From Gammaproteobacteria bacterium (GTDB lineage: Bacteria; Pseudomonadota; Gammaproteobacteria; JAUZRS01), in assembly GCA_030950195.1 (NCBI GenBank), contig JAUZRS010000280.1, positions 1 through 35,580 of the forward strand: DNA of 35,580 nucleotides, read 5' to 3'. A model generated the notes under the pieces. The model had not been told where the DNA came from, did not search any database, and saw nothing but the letters and a program-made list of their open reading frames with translations. This document shows, in pieces, positions 1 through 8,875 of the stretch (its first letter is position 1; each line of letters begins with the position of its first letter). The position numbers were made by a program, and so were the translations under genes.

Positions 1-411
1 TTTGGAAAATCGAGTCGAGACAAATTCACTCAATACGATGGAAAACAGCGCCATAAAGGCCACGGTCATGGGCAGTCGATCCCACAACAAGGTGCTGTTG
101 TCCGGCCAAAGGTGATAATAACCCGAACCGATAGCAACCCATGCCACTGCGAAGAAAAACAGCACACTGGCTGTTTTCTGTTCATCCATCAGTTGGATTT
201 TTTTGGAGCGCAGCAGACCATAAAGTCCAGCAAGACCCACAAACAGAAAGGGGAGGTTTGATAAGACATTCCAGAAATTTGGAATGTCGAGGATGGTTCG
301 TTTGTCAGCAAACAGGTGGTAATGGGTGTCTTGGGCTATTGGCGGCAAATTCCAGACGAAGATGATAGAAATGATTAAAACAAGTGTGATTGTTGATTTT
401 ATTTTAAACAT
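1..411 (-). CDS. Multi-pass membrane protein, alkaline phytoceramidase-like (partial, runs off window start)
   Basis: Reverse-strand reading from ATG at 411: MFKIKSTITLVLIISIIFVWNLPPIAQDTHYHLFADKRTILDIPNFWNVLSNLPFLFVGLAGLYGLL...GSGYYHLWPDNSTLLWDRLPMTVAFMALF; the 'D.R.....NFWNV.SNLPF' and 'GSGYYHL.PDN..LLWDRLPMT' pattern is typical of ceramidase-like membrane proteins. Absent from the ORF track because it is open at the edge. Confidence 0.7.
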   Translation of the reverse strand, partial: MFKIKSTITLVLIISIIFVWNLPPIAQDTHYHLFADKRTILDIPNFWNVLSNLPFLFVGLAGLYGLLRSKKIQLMDEQKTASVLFFFAVAWVAIGSGYYHLWPDNSTLLWDRLPMTVAFMALFSIVLSEFVSTRFSK

Positions 412-456
412 AAATACCTTTGAGTGGAAAATATTCCACCCCTACTAAAAACACTC

Positions 457-1116
457 TTATCCTATAAAATTCTGTTGAATAAAGACATGCAGAAAATCCG
501 CACCTTCGGGGGTAAACAACCAGACCAATGCCGAAATATTTATGAGTACCATAAACCAAAAAACACCGAGAAAAGATTGTTTTTTAGACTTATGTCGCAG
601 TGTGTATTGCGCCATCAATGCCCCCGGCCAGCCTCCTACCAGTTCTACTGCATGCAAAGTGCTTTCTGCTGTTCTCCATGCACCTCGTTTCGCTGCCGAT
701 TTGTCTTTCGCATACAGGGCAAACGCCAACAGACTCATCAATACGTAGATACCAAAGAGCAACAGCGGGATTTTTTCAAGGAAAACAGAAACTCCAATAG
801 TCATAAAAAACAGGTAAAAAACCATAATAGGCCACCTACCCCTCTGTGTTCGACTGTTTGTATTTAACACTCGATCAGCAAAAAATTGAGCCTGAATGGC
901 GCGTGGACGACCGGTTTTATCGGAAGATAAAGCATAGGTGATTAACGTGTTTACTTCTGGACGACGATTTCGATTTTTGAATGCCTTAATATGGATAAAA
1001 ATTTTCTCCCCACCCAAGCTAGGATCAATAAAACCAAATCCTTTATCCTCATTCCAAGAAATTATTTTACCTTTTTGACGCACGCCACTTCTCCATTTAT
1101 CTACTTTTAATGTCAA
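457..1116 (-). CDS. Cold-shock-domain + DUF1294 membrane protein
   Basis: N-terminus GKIISWNEDKGFGFIDPSLGGEKIFIHIKAF (CSD RNP-like); C-terminus with TM segments and KRGAWRTAESTLHAVELVGGWPGALMAQYTLRHKSKKQSF (DUF1294 signature). Confidence 0.85.
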   Translation of the reverse strand: MTLKVDKWRSGVRQKGKIISWNEDKGFGFIDPSLGGEKIFIHIKAFKNRNRRPEVNTLITYALSSDKTGRPRAIQAQFFADRVLNTNSRTQRGRWPIMVFYLFFMTIGVSVFLEKIPLLLFGIYVLMSLLAFALYAKDKSAAKRGAWRTAESTLHAVELVGGWPGALMAQYTLRHKSKKQSFLGVFWFMVLINISALVWLFTPEGADFLHVFIQQNFIG

Positions 1117-1226
1117 TTTTTATGAGCGAAAAGTCTTCCATTTCGTTCCTATTTCACACTCCTACTATCTAGACCAATGCCATTGATAGTTGAATCAAAC
1201 ACCCAATTTACGCTAATGTCTACCCC

Positions 1227-2366
1227 ATGAACATCATAGCCGACGAAAACATCCCCTTTGCTCAACAAGCCTTCTCCACCTTAGGCGAAGTCACCCTGCT
1301 GCCTGGACGCAATCTGAGCGCCGCCGACGTGGCCGATGCCGAGCTGCTGCTGGTGCGCTCCGTTAGCCGCGTCACCCCCAGCCTGCTTCGCGGCTCCAAA
1401 ATCCGTTTTGTCGCCACCGCCACCATCGGCTTTGACCACATTGATCTCGACTACCTCCAGCAACACAACATCGGCTTCGCCCGTGCGCCAGGCAGCAACG
1501 CCATCTCCGCCGCCGAATACATCCTCAGCAGCCTGCTGGTTTTAGCCGAGCGCCAACGCTTCCAACTGCGCGACAAAACCGTCGCCATCATCGGCTGTGG
1601 CAACGTCGGTTCACGGGTACTGAAACGGCTGCAAGCCTTGGGTGTCACCTGTCTGGTCAACGACCCACCGCGTCAACAACAAGAGCCAAACGGCGATTTT
1701 GTCAGCTTAAAGGACGCCCTCACCGCCGACATTATTACTCTACACACCCCCTTGAGCAAAGAGGGCGATTTCCCCACCCACCACCTGCTCAACGCCGAAC
1801 GTTTAGCACACATTCCCTCAGGAACGATCCTCATCAACGCCGCCCGTGGGGCAGTGGTGGACAACAACGCCCTCTTAAAACGAATGCAACAGCAGAACGA
1901 CTTGCATCTGATCTGGGACTGCTGGGAAGGCGAACCACAAATCAACACCGAACTGCTCGACTACGTACAGATCGGCACCCCCCACATCGCCGGTTACAGC
2001 CTTGATGGCAAAGTGCGTGGTACCGAGATGATCTATCAAGCCGCCTGCCAGTTTTTGGGTGTAGCTCCCAGCTGGAGCGCCGAAGATGCCTTGCCCGCGC
2101 CCATTGTGAATGGATTTACTCTAACCCCCAGCGGCGATTGGCAAGCGGATCTGAGCGCAACGGTTCTCAGCGCCTACGATGTGCGCCGTGACGACGCCAA
2201 TATGCGTCTGATCAAAGCCCAGAGCCACGACCAACAGCGACTCTTTTTTGACCAACTGCGCAAACAGTACCCCGAGCGGCGCGAATTTGCTCAATATCAA
2301 TTGCAACTGCCTGAGGCTCAAGGAGAATTGGCTGATTTATTAAAGGCATTGGATTTTCGGGTTTAA
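1227..2366 (+). CDS. pdxB: Erythronate-4-phosphate dehydrogenase
   Basis: MNIIADENIPFAQQAFSTLGEVTLLPGR..., GCGNVGSRV nucleotide-binding motif, INAARGAVVDNNAL, DUF3410-like C-terminus. Confidence 0.93.
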   Translation: MNIIADENIPFAQQAFSTLGEVTLLPGRNLSAADVADAELLLVRSVSRVTPSLLRGSKIRFVATATIGFDHIDLDYLQQHNIGFARAPGSNAISAAEYILSSLLVLAERQRFQLRDKTVAIIGCGNVGSRVLKRLQALGVTCLVNDPPRQQQEPNGDFVSLKDALTADIITLHTPLSKEGDFPTHHLLNAERLAHIPSGTILINAARGAVVDNNALLKRMQQQNDLHLIWDCWEGEPQINTELLDYVQIGTPHIAGYSLDGKVRGTEMIYQAACQFLGVAPSWSAEDALPAPIVNGFTLTPSGDWQADLSATVLSAYDVRRDDANMRLIKAQSHDQQRLFFDQLRKQYPERREFAQYQLQLPEAQGELADLLKALDFRV

Positions 2367-2399
2367 TACCACCTAAATCCTATTTCCCCGCGCAATTCT

Positions 2400-2475
2400 G
2401 TAGGGCGTAATAACCGCAGGGCATTACGCCATTATGAAAAAACAGGTGCAATGCCCGTTGATTATTACACCCTGC
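2400..2475. repeat. Paired-palindrome (REP/BIME-like) intergenic element
   Basis: 2400-2430 GTAGGGCGTAATAACCGCAGGGCATTACGCC and the reverse complement of 2445-2475 (GCAGGGTGTAATAATCAACGGGCATTGCACC) are two diverged inverted copies; each copy is itself an imperfect palindrome (GGCGTAAT...ATTACGCC). Confidence 0.75.
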
Positions 2476-2571
2476 TTTCAAACAGTTAAAGCCGCTCATT
2501 ATTGAATCGTACCGATCTAACAGAAAGCAGGTATAATCCGCCCCTTTTTGTGATTCTGTTGGAGTGTTGTT

Positions 2572-4389
2572 GTGATTGAGAAGCTGCGAAATATCGCCAT
2601 TATTGCCCATGTTGACCATGGAAAAACCACCTTGGTTGATAAACTACTGGAGCAATCCGGTATCTTGGGAGAACGCGCAGCGCCCGCTGAACGAGTGATG
2701 GACTCCAACGATCTGGAAAAAGAGCGTGGCATCACCATTCTCTCCAAAAACACCGCTATCCGCTGGAACGAATACCACATCAACATCGTCGATACCCCTG
2801 GACACGCCGACTTTGGTGGTGAAGTGGAGCGCGTGCTCTCAATGGTCGATTCGGTTTTATTGTTGGTGGATGCCGTTGACGGCCCCATGCCTCAAACCCG
2901 CTTTGTAACCCAAAAAGCCTTCGCAATGGGTTTCAAACCGATTGTGGTAATCAACAAAATTGACCGCGATGGCGCGCGTCCTGATTGGGTTCTCGATCAA
3001 ACCTTTGATCTGTTTGACAACCTTGGTGCCACCGACGAACAGCTCGACTTCCCCGTCGTCTACGCCTCAGCTCTCAACGGCTACGCCAGCTTAGAAAACG
3101 ACGTACGCGAAGGCGATATGACCCCGCTCTACGAAGCGATTGTAGAGCATGTGCAGGCTCCTGACGTGGATCGTGACGGCACCTTCCAAATGCAAGTCTC
3201 CTCACTGGATTACGACAGTTACGTGGGTCTGATCGGCATCGGTCGCATCAATCGCGGCAGCGTCAAAACCAACACCCCACTGAAAGTGGTCAACGACAAA
3301 GGCGAGGTGCGCAACGGTCGTATCTTGCAAATTCTCGGTTTTGAAGGGCTAGAACGGGTCGAAGTGACCGAAGCTTATGCCGGCGACATCATCTGCTTCA
3401 CCGGTATGGATGAACTCTACATCTCCGACACCCTCTGTGACCCACTGGCCATCGAAGGAATGCCACCGCTGAGCGTGGATGAACCCACCATCAGCATGAA
3501 CTTCCAAGCCAATACCTCACCGTTTGCAGGCCAAGACGGTAAATACGTCACCAGCCGCAACATCTGGGATCGTCTGCAACAAGAGCTGAAATACAACGTT
3601 GCCCTGCGTGTTGAGTCGATTCCCAACGTTGAAAGCTATCGCGTCTCCGGTCGCGGTGAGCTGCACCTCAGCATCTTGATCGAAACCATGCGCCGCGAAG
3701 GTTACGAGCTGGCGGTGGGTCGCCCTGAGGTGATTCTGAAAGAGGTTGATGGCCAAACCCAAGAACCCTATGAGCAGCTCACCGTAGACATCGAAGAGCA
3801 ACATCAAGGCTCCGTCATCGAACAGCTTGGCATTCGTCGTGGCGATCTGAAAAACATGCAGCCTGATGGCAAAGGTCGGATGCGTCTGGATTACATCATC
3901 CCTGCACGCGGCCTGATCGGCTTCCGTACCGACTTCCTCACCATGACCTCCGGTACCGGTCTGCTCTACAGCGTCTTCGATCACTACGGCCCTTATCAGA
4001 AAACCAACGTCGGTCAACGCAGCAACGGCGTGTTGATCTCCAACGGTCAAGGCAAAGCAGCGGGTTATGCCATCTTCAATCTGCAAGGCCGTGGCAGCAT
4101 GTTCATCGGTCACGGTGAAGAGGTTTACGAAGGCATGTTGGTCGGCGTTCACCCTCGCACCAACGATCTGATCATCAACGTACTGAAAGGCAAGCAGCTC
4201 ACCAACGTGCGCGCCTCCGGTACCGATGAAAACATCGTCTTAACACCGCCCATCGTCTACACCTTGGAACAAGCCTTGGAATTCATCAACGACGACGAGC
4301 TGGTGGAAGTAACCCCCAACTTTATCCGCATTCGTAAAAAATTGCTGTTGGAAAACGACCGCAAACGCGCCGGTCGTGCTAAGAAGTAG
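2572..4389 (+). CDS. typA: Ribosome-associated translational GTPase TypA/BipA
   Basis: [57 protein letters not shown]; full-length 605 aa with typical C-terminus. Start GTG at 2572. Confidence 0.97.
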   Translation: MIEKLRNIAIIAHVDHGKTTLVDKLLEQSGILGERAAPAERVMDSNDLEKERGITILSKNTAIRWNEYHINIVDTPGHADFGGEVERVLSMVDSVLLLVDAVDGPMPQTRFVTQKAFAMGFKPIVVINKIDRDGARPDWVLDQTFDLFDNLGATDEQLDFPVVYASALNGYASLENDVREGDMTPLYEAIVEHVQAPDVDRDGTFQMQVSSLDYDSYVGLIGIGRINRGSVKTNTPLKVVNDKGEVRNGRILQILGFEGLERVEVTEAYAGDIICFTGMDELYISDTLCDPLAIEGMPPLSVDEPTISMNFQANTSPFAGQDGKYVTSRNIWDRLQQELKYNVALRVESIPNVESYRVSGRGELHLSILIETMRREGYELAVGRPEVILKEVDGQTQEPYEQLTVDIEEQHQGSVIEQLGIRRGDLKNMQPDGKGRMRLDYIIPARGLIGFRTDFLTMTSGTGLLYSVFDHYGPYQKTNVGQRSNGVLISNGQGKAAGYAIFNLQGRGSMFIGHGEEVYEGMLVGVHPRTNDLIINVLKGKQLTNVRASGTDENIVLTPPIVYTLEQALEFINDDELVEVTPNFIRIRKKLLLENDRKRAGRAKK

Positions 4390-4395
4390 GTTTTT

Positions 4396-4473
4396 GTAGG
4401 GGTGGATTCCATATCCACCCTATTAAAGTCTAATCACTCTTTCAACAAGGGCAGATATTGAATCTGCCCCTAC
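4396..4473. repeat. Compound inverted-repeat (REP/BIME-like) intergenic element
   Basis: GTAGGGGTGGATTCCATATCCACCCTA hairpin, then AAGGGCAGATATTGAATCTGCCCCTAC hairpin; outer termini GTAGGGG (4396-4402) and CCCCTAC (4467-4473) are inverted repeats. Confidence 0.7.
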
Positions 4474-4529
4474 GCCCCCACATTTTTGAGCCGATAACAG
4501 AGACCCATTACTCTGTCAGGCTCATTTCT

Positions 4530-5705
4530 ATGCCCCACTTCGCAACACCTCAAAACAAACCACAACTGTTGATTGCCGACGACTCCGCCATCATGCGTTC
4601 TGCCCTATGCAAAATGTTGACGAACGACTACGATCTACTCCAAGCAGAAGACGGCCTTGAGGCATGGCAGATGCTGCACGACAACCCCATTCAACTGCTG
4701 ATCACCGATCTGGAGATGCCCAATCTCAACGGTTACGGCTTGCTGGAGCGGCTGCGCGCATCGCAAGATACTCAACTGCGCCAACTGCCTGCGTTGGTGG
4801 TTAGCGCCCACATCGACAGCGAAACCGTTCGCCAAGATCTGCTGCAAAGCGGAGCAACGGAAGTCATCAGCAAGCCGTTTAACTCCACTCTGCTGCGTCA
4901 ATCGGTACAAAAGAGCCTCGAACAAGGCCATCCCGACAGCAACACCGACACAACCTTAGCCGAAGAGAGCGCGGTACTTGATCCCTTAACGGGTCTGGCC
5001 AACAGCCACTATTTCTCTCTGCGTGGCGAAAAAGATCTGGCTTTTTCCCAGCGCCACAATAAAGACCTGAGCCTGATTTTAGTCCACATGGATCACTACA
5101 AAAGCCTCGAAGAGCAGTACGGCAAAGCAGTTGGTGGTCAGCTGATCAAAAAACTCGGCCATTTTTTAGTCAATGAACTTCGCAAAGAGGACACCGTGGC
5201 GCGTCTGAGCCACCATGACTTTGGCCTAATCGCCACCATGAGCGATGAATTTGGCGGTAAAGAGCTGGCCACACGGATTTTAAACAAAGTCCGCAACGCA
5301 CAATTTCGCCATCAGCAAAAAGAAGTGCGTTTTAGCATTTCCATCAGCTTAGCTGCTCCTCATATTCACTCCGTAGAACGCTTTTCAGAGATTTTAGAAC
5401 TGGCCAAAGATCGCCTTTCGATTGCGATTAAAAACGACGGCAATCAATTGGAACTGGGTGAGCAGCAGATCAAAGATATCAAAATAGAACCGGAAAAAAT
5501 AAAAACAGCGTCGTTCATCAACACGGAAACAATGCCCCTTGAAGCGGCGTTTTGGCTGTTAAAACAGGGGCAACAAGAAATAATTCAACCGCACATAAAA
5601 ACCTTAACGCAGCAGATATTACCGCTGTTAACTTATATGGATCAGGTAGAAAAATGGGGCATGGAGAATCAATTGGCGCTGTTGCAGAAAAAATTAGGGC
5701 AATAA
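4530..5705 (+). CDS. Response regulator receiver + degenerate GGDEF-domain protein
   Basis: REC domain: LLIADDSAIMRSALCKML...LLITDLEMPNLNGYGLLERLR...VISKPF; downstream GGDEF-like fold (DPLTGLANSHYFSLRGEKDL...HMDHYKSLEEQYGKAVGGQLIKKLG) but the catalytic motif reads LSHHDF. The ATG at 4530 is preferred because the upstream TTG at 4458 lies inside the repeat. Confidence 0.85.
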   Translation: MPHFATPQNKPQLLIADDSAIMRSALCKMLTNDYDLLQAEDGLEAWQMLHDNPIQLLITDLEMPNLNGYGLLERLRASQDTQLRQLPALVVSAHIDSETVRQDLLQSGATEVISKPFNSTLLRQSVQKSLEQGHPDSNTDTTLAEESAVLDPLTGLANSHYFSLRGEKDLAFSQRHNKDLSLILVHMDHYKSLEEQYGKAVGGQLIKKLGHFLVNELRKEDTVARLSHHDFGLIATMSDEFGGKELATRILNKVRNAQFRHQQKEVRFSISISLAAPHIHSVERFSEILELAKDRLSIAIKNDGNQLELGEQQIKDIKIEPEKIKTASFINTETMPLEAAFWLLKQGQQEIIQPHIKTLTQQILPLLTYMDQVEKWGMENQLALLQKKLGQ

Positions 5706-5747
5706 ATATCCTGTATAGTAGCCCCACGCCCAAGCCAAGGATCTCTC

Positions 5748-6758
5748 ATGCTCACCCTGAAAAAAATACTCCACCTCTGTAACACTACCCTACTGTTGGC
5801 CGCCAGCCTTTGCCTCTCAACCACCGCTGCCGCTGAAACTTTGACCGTCGGCTATTTCCTCGAATGGCCGACCCCAAGCCAATACGCCCAAGCAAAAAAG
5901 ATTTACGACCAAGAGCTGGGCATGGAGCTGAAATGGGTCGCCTTTGATGCCGGTACCGCAATGTCAGCAGCGATGGCTTCCGGTGATGTGCAGATCGCTT
6001 TCTCGCAAGGCATTCCACCTTTTGTGGTCGCCACCTCTGCCGGACAAGATCTACACATCGTGGACATTGCCGTCTCCTATTCCGACAACGAAAACTGCGT
6101 GGTGCGTGACACACTGGAGATCGACCAAGAAAACGCCAAAGAGCTGGAAGGAAAACAGGTCGGGGTGCCCTTCGGTACCGCCGCCCATTACGGTTTCCTC
6201 AAACAAATGCAGCATTTTGGCGTTGATACTCGTACGCTGAACATCGTCGATATGTCACCCGCCGACGGAGCCGCCGCCTTTGCCAACGGCAACCTCGATA
6301 TGGTCTGCGGTTGGGGTGGCGCGCTGCAACGAATGAAAGAGCACGGCAACGTGCTGTTAACAGGCGCAGAAAAAGAGCAACTGGGTATTCAGGTCTTTGA
6401 TGCCACCACGGTCTCTGCCGAATGGGCGCAAGAGAACTCCGAATTGCTGGCGCGTTTTCTAAAGGTCAGCGCCGACATGAACGCCCGCTACGCCACCCCA
6501 GAAGGGAAAAAAGAGATGTTGCCGGTCATCGCCACAGCCGCAGGCATGGATGAAAAAACCAGCCAACAGACCCTCAGCACCTTTGTTTTTCCCAGCATCA
6601 AAGAACAGCTGAGCGACAAATGGCTTGGCGGCGGCACACAAACCTTCCTCAAAGCCGTCGGCGATTTTTTTGTCGAACAAAAAACCATCCCCAAGGCACT
6701 CGACAGTTACAAACGTGCCGTTGATTCCAGCTACCTAGAAGCGGCTGCCAAGCTGTAA
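5748..6758 (+). CDS. tauA: Taurine/sulfonate-type ABC transporter substrate-binding protein (TauA-like)
   Basis: Signal peptide then TLTVGYFLEWPTPSQYAQAKKIYDQELGMELKWVAFDAGTAMSAAMASGDVQIAFSQGIPPFVVATSAGQDL; directly upstream of the ATPase and permease genes. Confidence 0.8.
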   Translation: MLTLKKILHLCNTTLLLAASLCLSTTAAAETLTVGYFLEWPTPSQYAQAKKIYDQELGMELKWVAFDAGTAMSAAMASGDVQIAFSQGIPPFVVATSAGQDLHIVDIAVSYSDNENCVVRDTLEIDQENAKELEGKQVGVPFGTAAHYGFLKQMQHFGVDTRTLNIVDMSPADGAAAFANGNLDMVCGWGGALQRMKEHGNVLLTGAEKEQLGIQVFDATTVSAEWAQENSELLARFLKVSADMNARYATPEGKKEMLPVIATAAGMDEKTSQQTLSTFVFPSIKEQLSDKWLGGGTQTFLKAVGDFFVEQKTIPKALDSYKRAVDSSYLEAAAKL

Positions 6759-6769
6759 AGGAGCCCATT

Positions 6770-7582
6770 TTGACCACCTCCAAACAAACCGGCCTCCAGC
6801 TCAGCAACGTTGCCATGAGCTTTGATCTGCCCAACGGTCAGAGCGTGGCTGCGCTGAAGAACATCAATCTACAACTGCAAGCGGGCGAGCTGCTCTCCAT
6901 CCTCGGCCCCTCCGGCTGCGGTAAAACCACTCTGCTCAACATCATCGCCGGTTTTCTGCGCCAAAGTTCAGGGGAAGTGAGCCTAAATGGCCACGCCGTT
7001 ACCGGCCCGCACGCAGAACGTGGCATGGTATTCCAACAAGGTGCGCTGTTTGAGTGGATGAACGTGCGCCAAAACATCGGTTTTGGGCCACGTATGGCAG
7101 GCAAAGATGGAAAACAGACACAACAGCGCGTTGATGAGCTGCTGGAAACCGTCGGCCTACATGGTTTTGGAGACAAGGCGGTCTACGAACTCTCCGGCGG
7201 GATGCAGCAACGGGTGGCGTTGGCGCGCTGCCTCGCCAATGACCCTGACGTGATTCTAATGGATGAGCCGTTGGGGGCGCTGGATGCCCTAACCCGTGAG
7301 AAGATGCAAGAATTGGTACTCAAGCTCTGGCGCGAGACCGGCAAAACCATCCTCCTAATCACCCACTCGGTGGAAGAGGCGCTGCTGCTCGGTGAGCGAC
7401 TGCTGGTGATGGCACCGCGCCCTGGGCGTATTCATAAACAGTATCAACTGCCCTTTGCCAAAATGGCCACGGAAAAAAGCCTACGCGAAGTTAAAAAAGA
7501 GCCGGACTATCTCGACAAACACGACGAAATCCTCAGTATGATCTGGCAGATGGAAGAAGAGATTATGGCCGGAGGCGCTTAA
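6770..7582 (+). CDS. tauB: Taurine/sulfonate-type ABC transporter ATP-binding protein (TauB-like)
   Basis: Walker A GPSGCGKTTLL, signature LSGGMQQRVALARCLA, Walker B VILMDEPLGALD, H-loop ITHSVEEA; TTG start at 6770 preceded by AAAGGAG. Confidence 0.88.
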   Translation: MTTSKQTGLQLSNVAMSFDLPNGQSVAALKNINLQLQAGELLSILGPSGCGKTTLLNIIAGFLRQSSGEVSLNGHAVTGPHAERGMVFQQGALFEWMNVRQNIGFGPRMAGKDGKQTQQRVDELLETVGLHGFGDKAVYELSGGMQQRVALARCLANDPDVILMDEPLGALDALTREKMQELVLKLWRETGKTILLITHSVEEALLLGERLLVMAPRPGRIHKQYQLPFAKMATEKSLREVKKEPDYLDKHDEILSMIWQMEEEIMAGGA

Positions 7583-7585
7583 AAC

Positions 7586-8851
7586 ATGACCCTGTTACTG
7601 ATCTACATCAGCTTGTTTCTACTGGCCTATTTTGGCCATCAGCTCATTAGCAACGTGCTCACTCACCCCGCTCAGCGCAATAACAAAACCGTCACCTTTG
7701 GCGATGAGAGCGCAGTCACACCCAACCGAGCGGCCTCGCTACTTTCCGTTGGCAGTTTGTTTCTGATCTGGGCTGCCTTTACCGGCTCCAGCCTCTCCCC
7801 CTTTCACGTTCCTGCCCCTTTTGTTGGCGAGACCAGTTTTCGCTACAGCGCCATCAATGCACAACAACAGATGGCCACAGCAACGGTCACTGTTCGAGTC
7901 GCCCCCTTTGCTCAGCGAGCAGAAAAACCAAACGTCAGCAACACCGCCAGCGGCTTTGCAAAAGACGACAGCGCCACCAGTAGCGCATGGCGTAATACAC
8001 TGATCCGCGCTCATCGCAACGATCACGGCGGCAAAGAAAAGGGCTATCGGATCACTCACATTGATGGCCAGAAAATTCAACCCGGCAAGGTCGTCAACGT
8101 AACCGATGGCACGGTCAGCATGACCCGCAAAGGCAGCCTAAATTTCACCCCCGACAAAGGCTGGCAGATGGAACCGATCTGGCTCCCAGCACCAGAAGCA
8201 GTTTTTAAACGCTTTATTGAAATCGCCAGTGAGGGTTATCAAAACATCAGCCTGTTTGAACACCTTGGCTGGTCGCTGCTGCGGGTTTTAGCCGGTTTTC
8301 TGCTCGGCTGTCTGGTGGGCATTCCACTCGGTTACGCCATGGGGTTGAACAGTTGGTTTCGCGGTTGGTTTGATCCCATTGTGGAGTTCATGCGTCCCGT
8401 GCCGCCTCTGGCGTTAATCCCGTTGATCATTATCTGGTTTGGCATTTGGGAGAGCGGCAAAATCAGTCTGCTCTTTTTGGCCGCGCTCTGGATCATGACC
8501 CTTGCGGCACGCTCGGGAGTCTCCAGTGTGAACATCGTCAAAATCCACGCCGCCTACTCACTCGGGGCTTCAAAGATACAAATTCTGCGGCATGTGATCA
8601 TCCCCAACTCCCTGCCTGAAATTTTTACCGGTGCTCGGGTGGCAATGGGAATCTGCTGGGGAACGGTGGTGGCCGCCGAGCTGGTGGCCGCCGAAAAAGG
8701 CGCGGGCAAAATGATCATTGCCGCCTCTAAATTTCAGCAGACCGACGTGGTCATGATGGGGATTATTTTAATCGGCATCATCGGTTACAGCATTGACCTA
8801 TTAATGCGCAAAGCAGAGAAAATTCTGGTGCCGTGGCGAGGCAAAGGTTAG
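7586..8851 (+). CDS. tauC: Taurine/sulfonate-type ABC transporter permease (TauC-like) with large extracytoplasmic insertion
   Basis: C-terminal permease core LPAPEAVFKRFIEIASEGYQNISLFEHLGWSLLRVLAGFLLGCLVGIPLGYAMGL...EFMRPVPPLALIPLIIIWFGIWESGKI...; 421 aa, with an extra segment of about 120 aa after TM 'SLLSVGSLFLIWAAF'. Confidence 0.87.
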   Translation: MTLLLIYISLFLLAYFGHQLISNVLTHPAQRNNKTVTFGDESAVTPNRAASLLSVGSLFLIWAAFTGSSLSPFHVPAPFVGETSFRYSAINAQQQMATATVTVRVAPFAQRAEKPNVSNTASGFAKDDSATSSAWRNTLIRAHRNDHGGKEKGYRITHIDGQKIQPGKVVNVTDGTVSMTRKGSLNFTPDKGWQMEPIWLPAPEAVFKRFIEIASEGYQNISLFEHLGWSLLRVLAGFLLGCLVGIPLGYAMGLNSWFRGWFDPIVEFMRPVPPLALIPLIIIWFGIWESGKISLLFLAALWIMTLAARSGVSSVNIVKIHAAYSLGASKIQILRHVIIPNSLPEIFTGARVAMGICWGTVVAAELVAAEKGAGKMIIAASKFQQTDVVMMGIILIGIIGYSIDLLMRKAEKILVPWRGKG

Positions 8852-8875
8852 ACCGGCCTATACAATCCATCAGCG

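Noticed and set aside
424-867. 147-aa plus-strand ORF at 424-867
   Set aside because: Antisense to the CSD-DUF1294 gene, which has strong domain evidence.
3517-4152. 211-aa ORF antisense to typA
   Set aside because: Fully inside the conserved typA coding sequence; composition reflects antisense codon structure.
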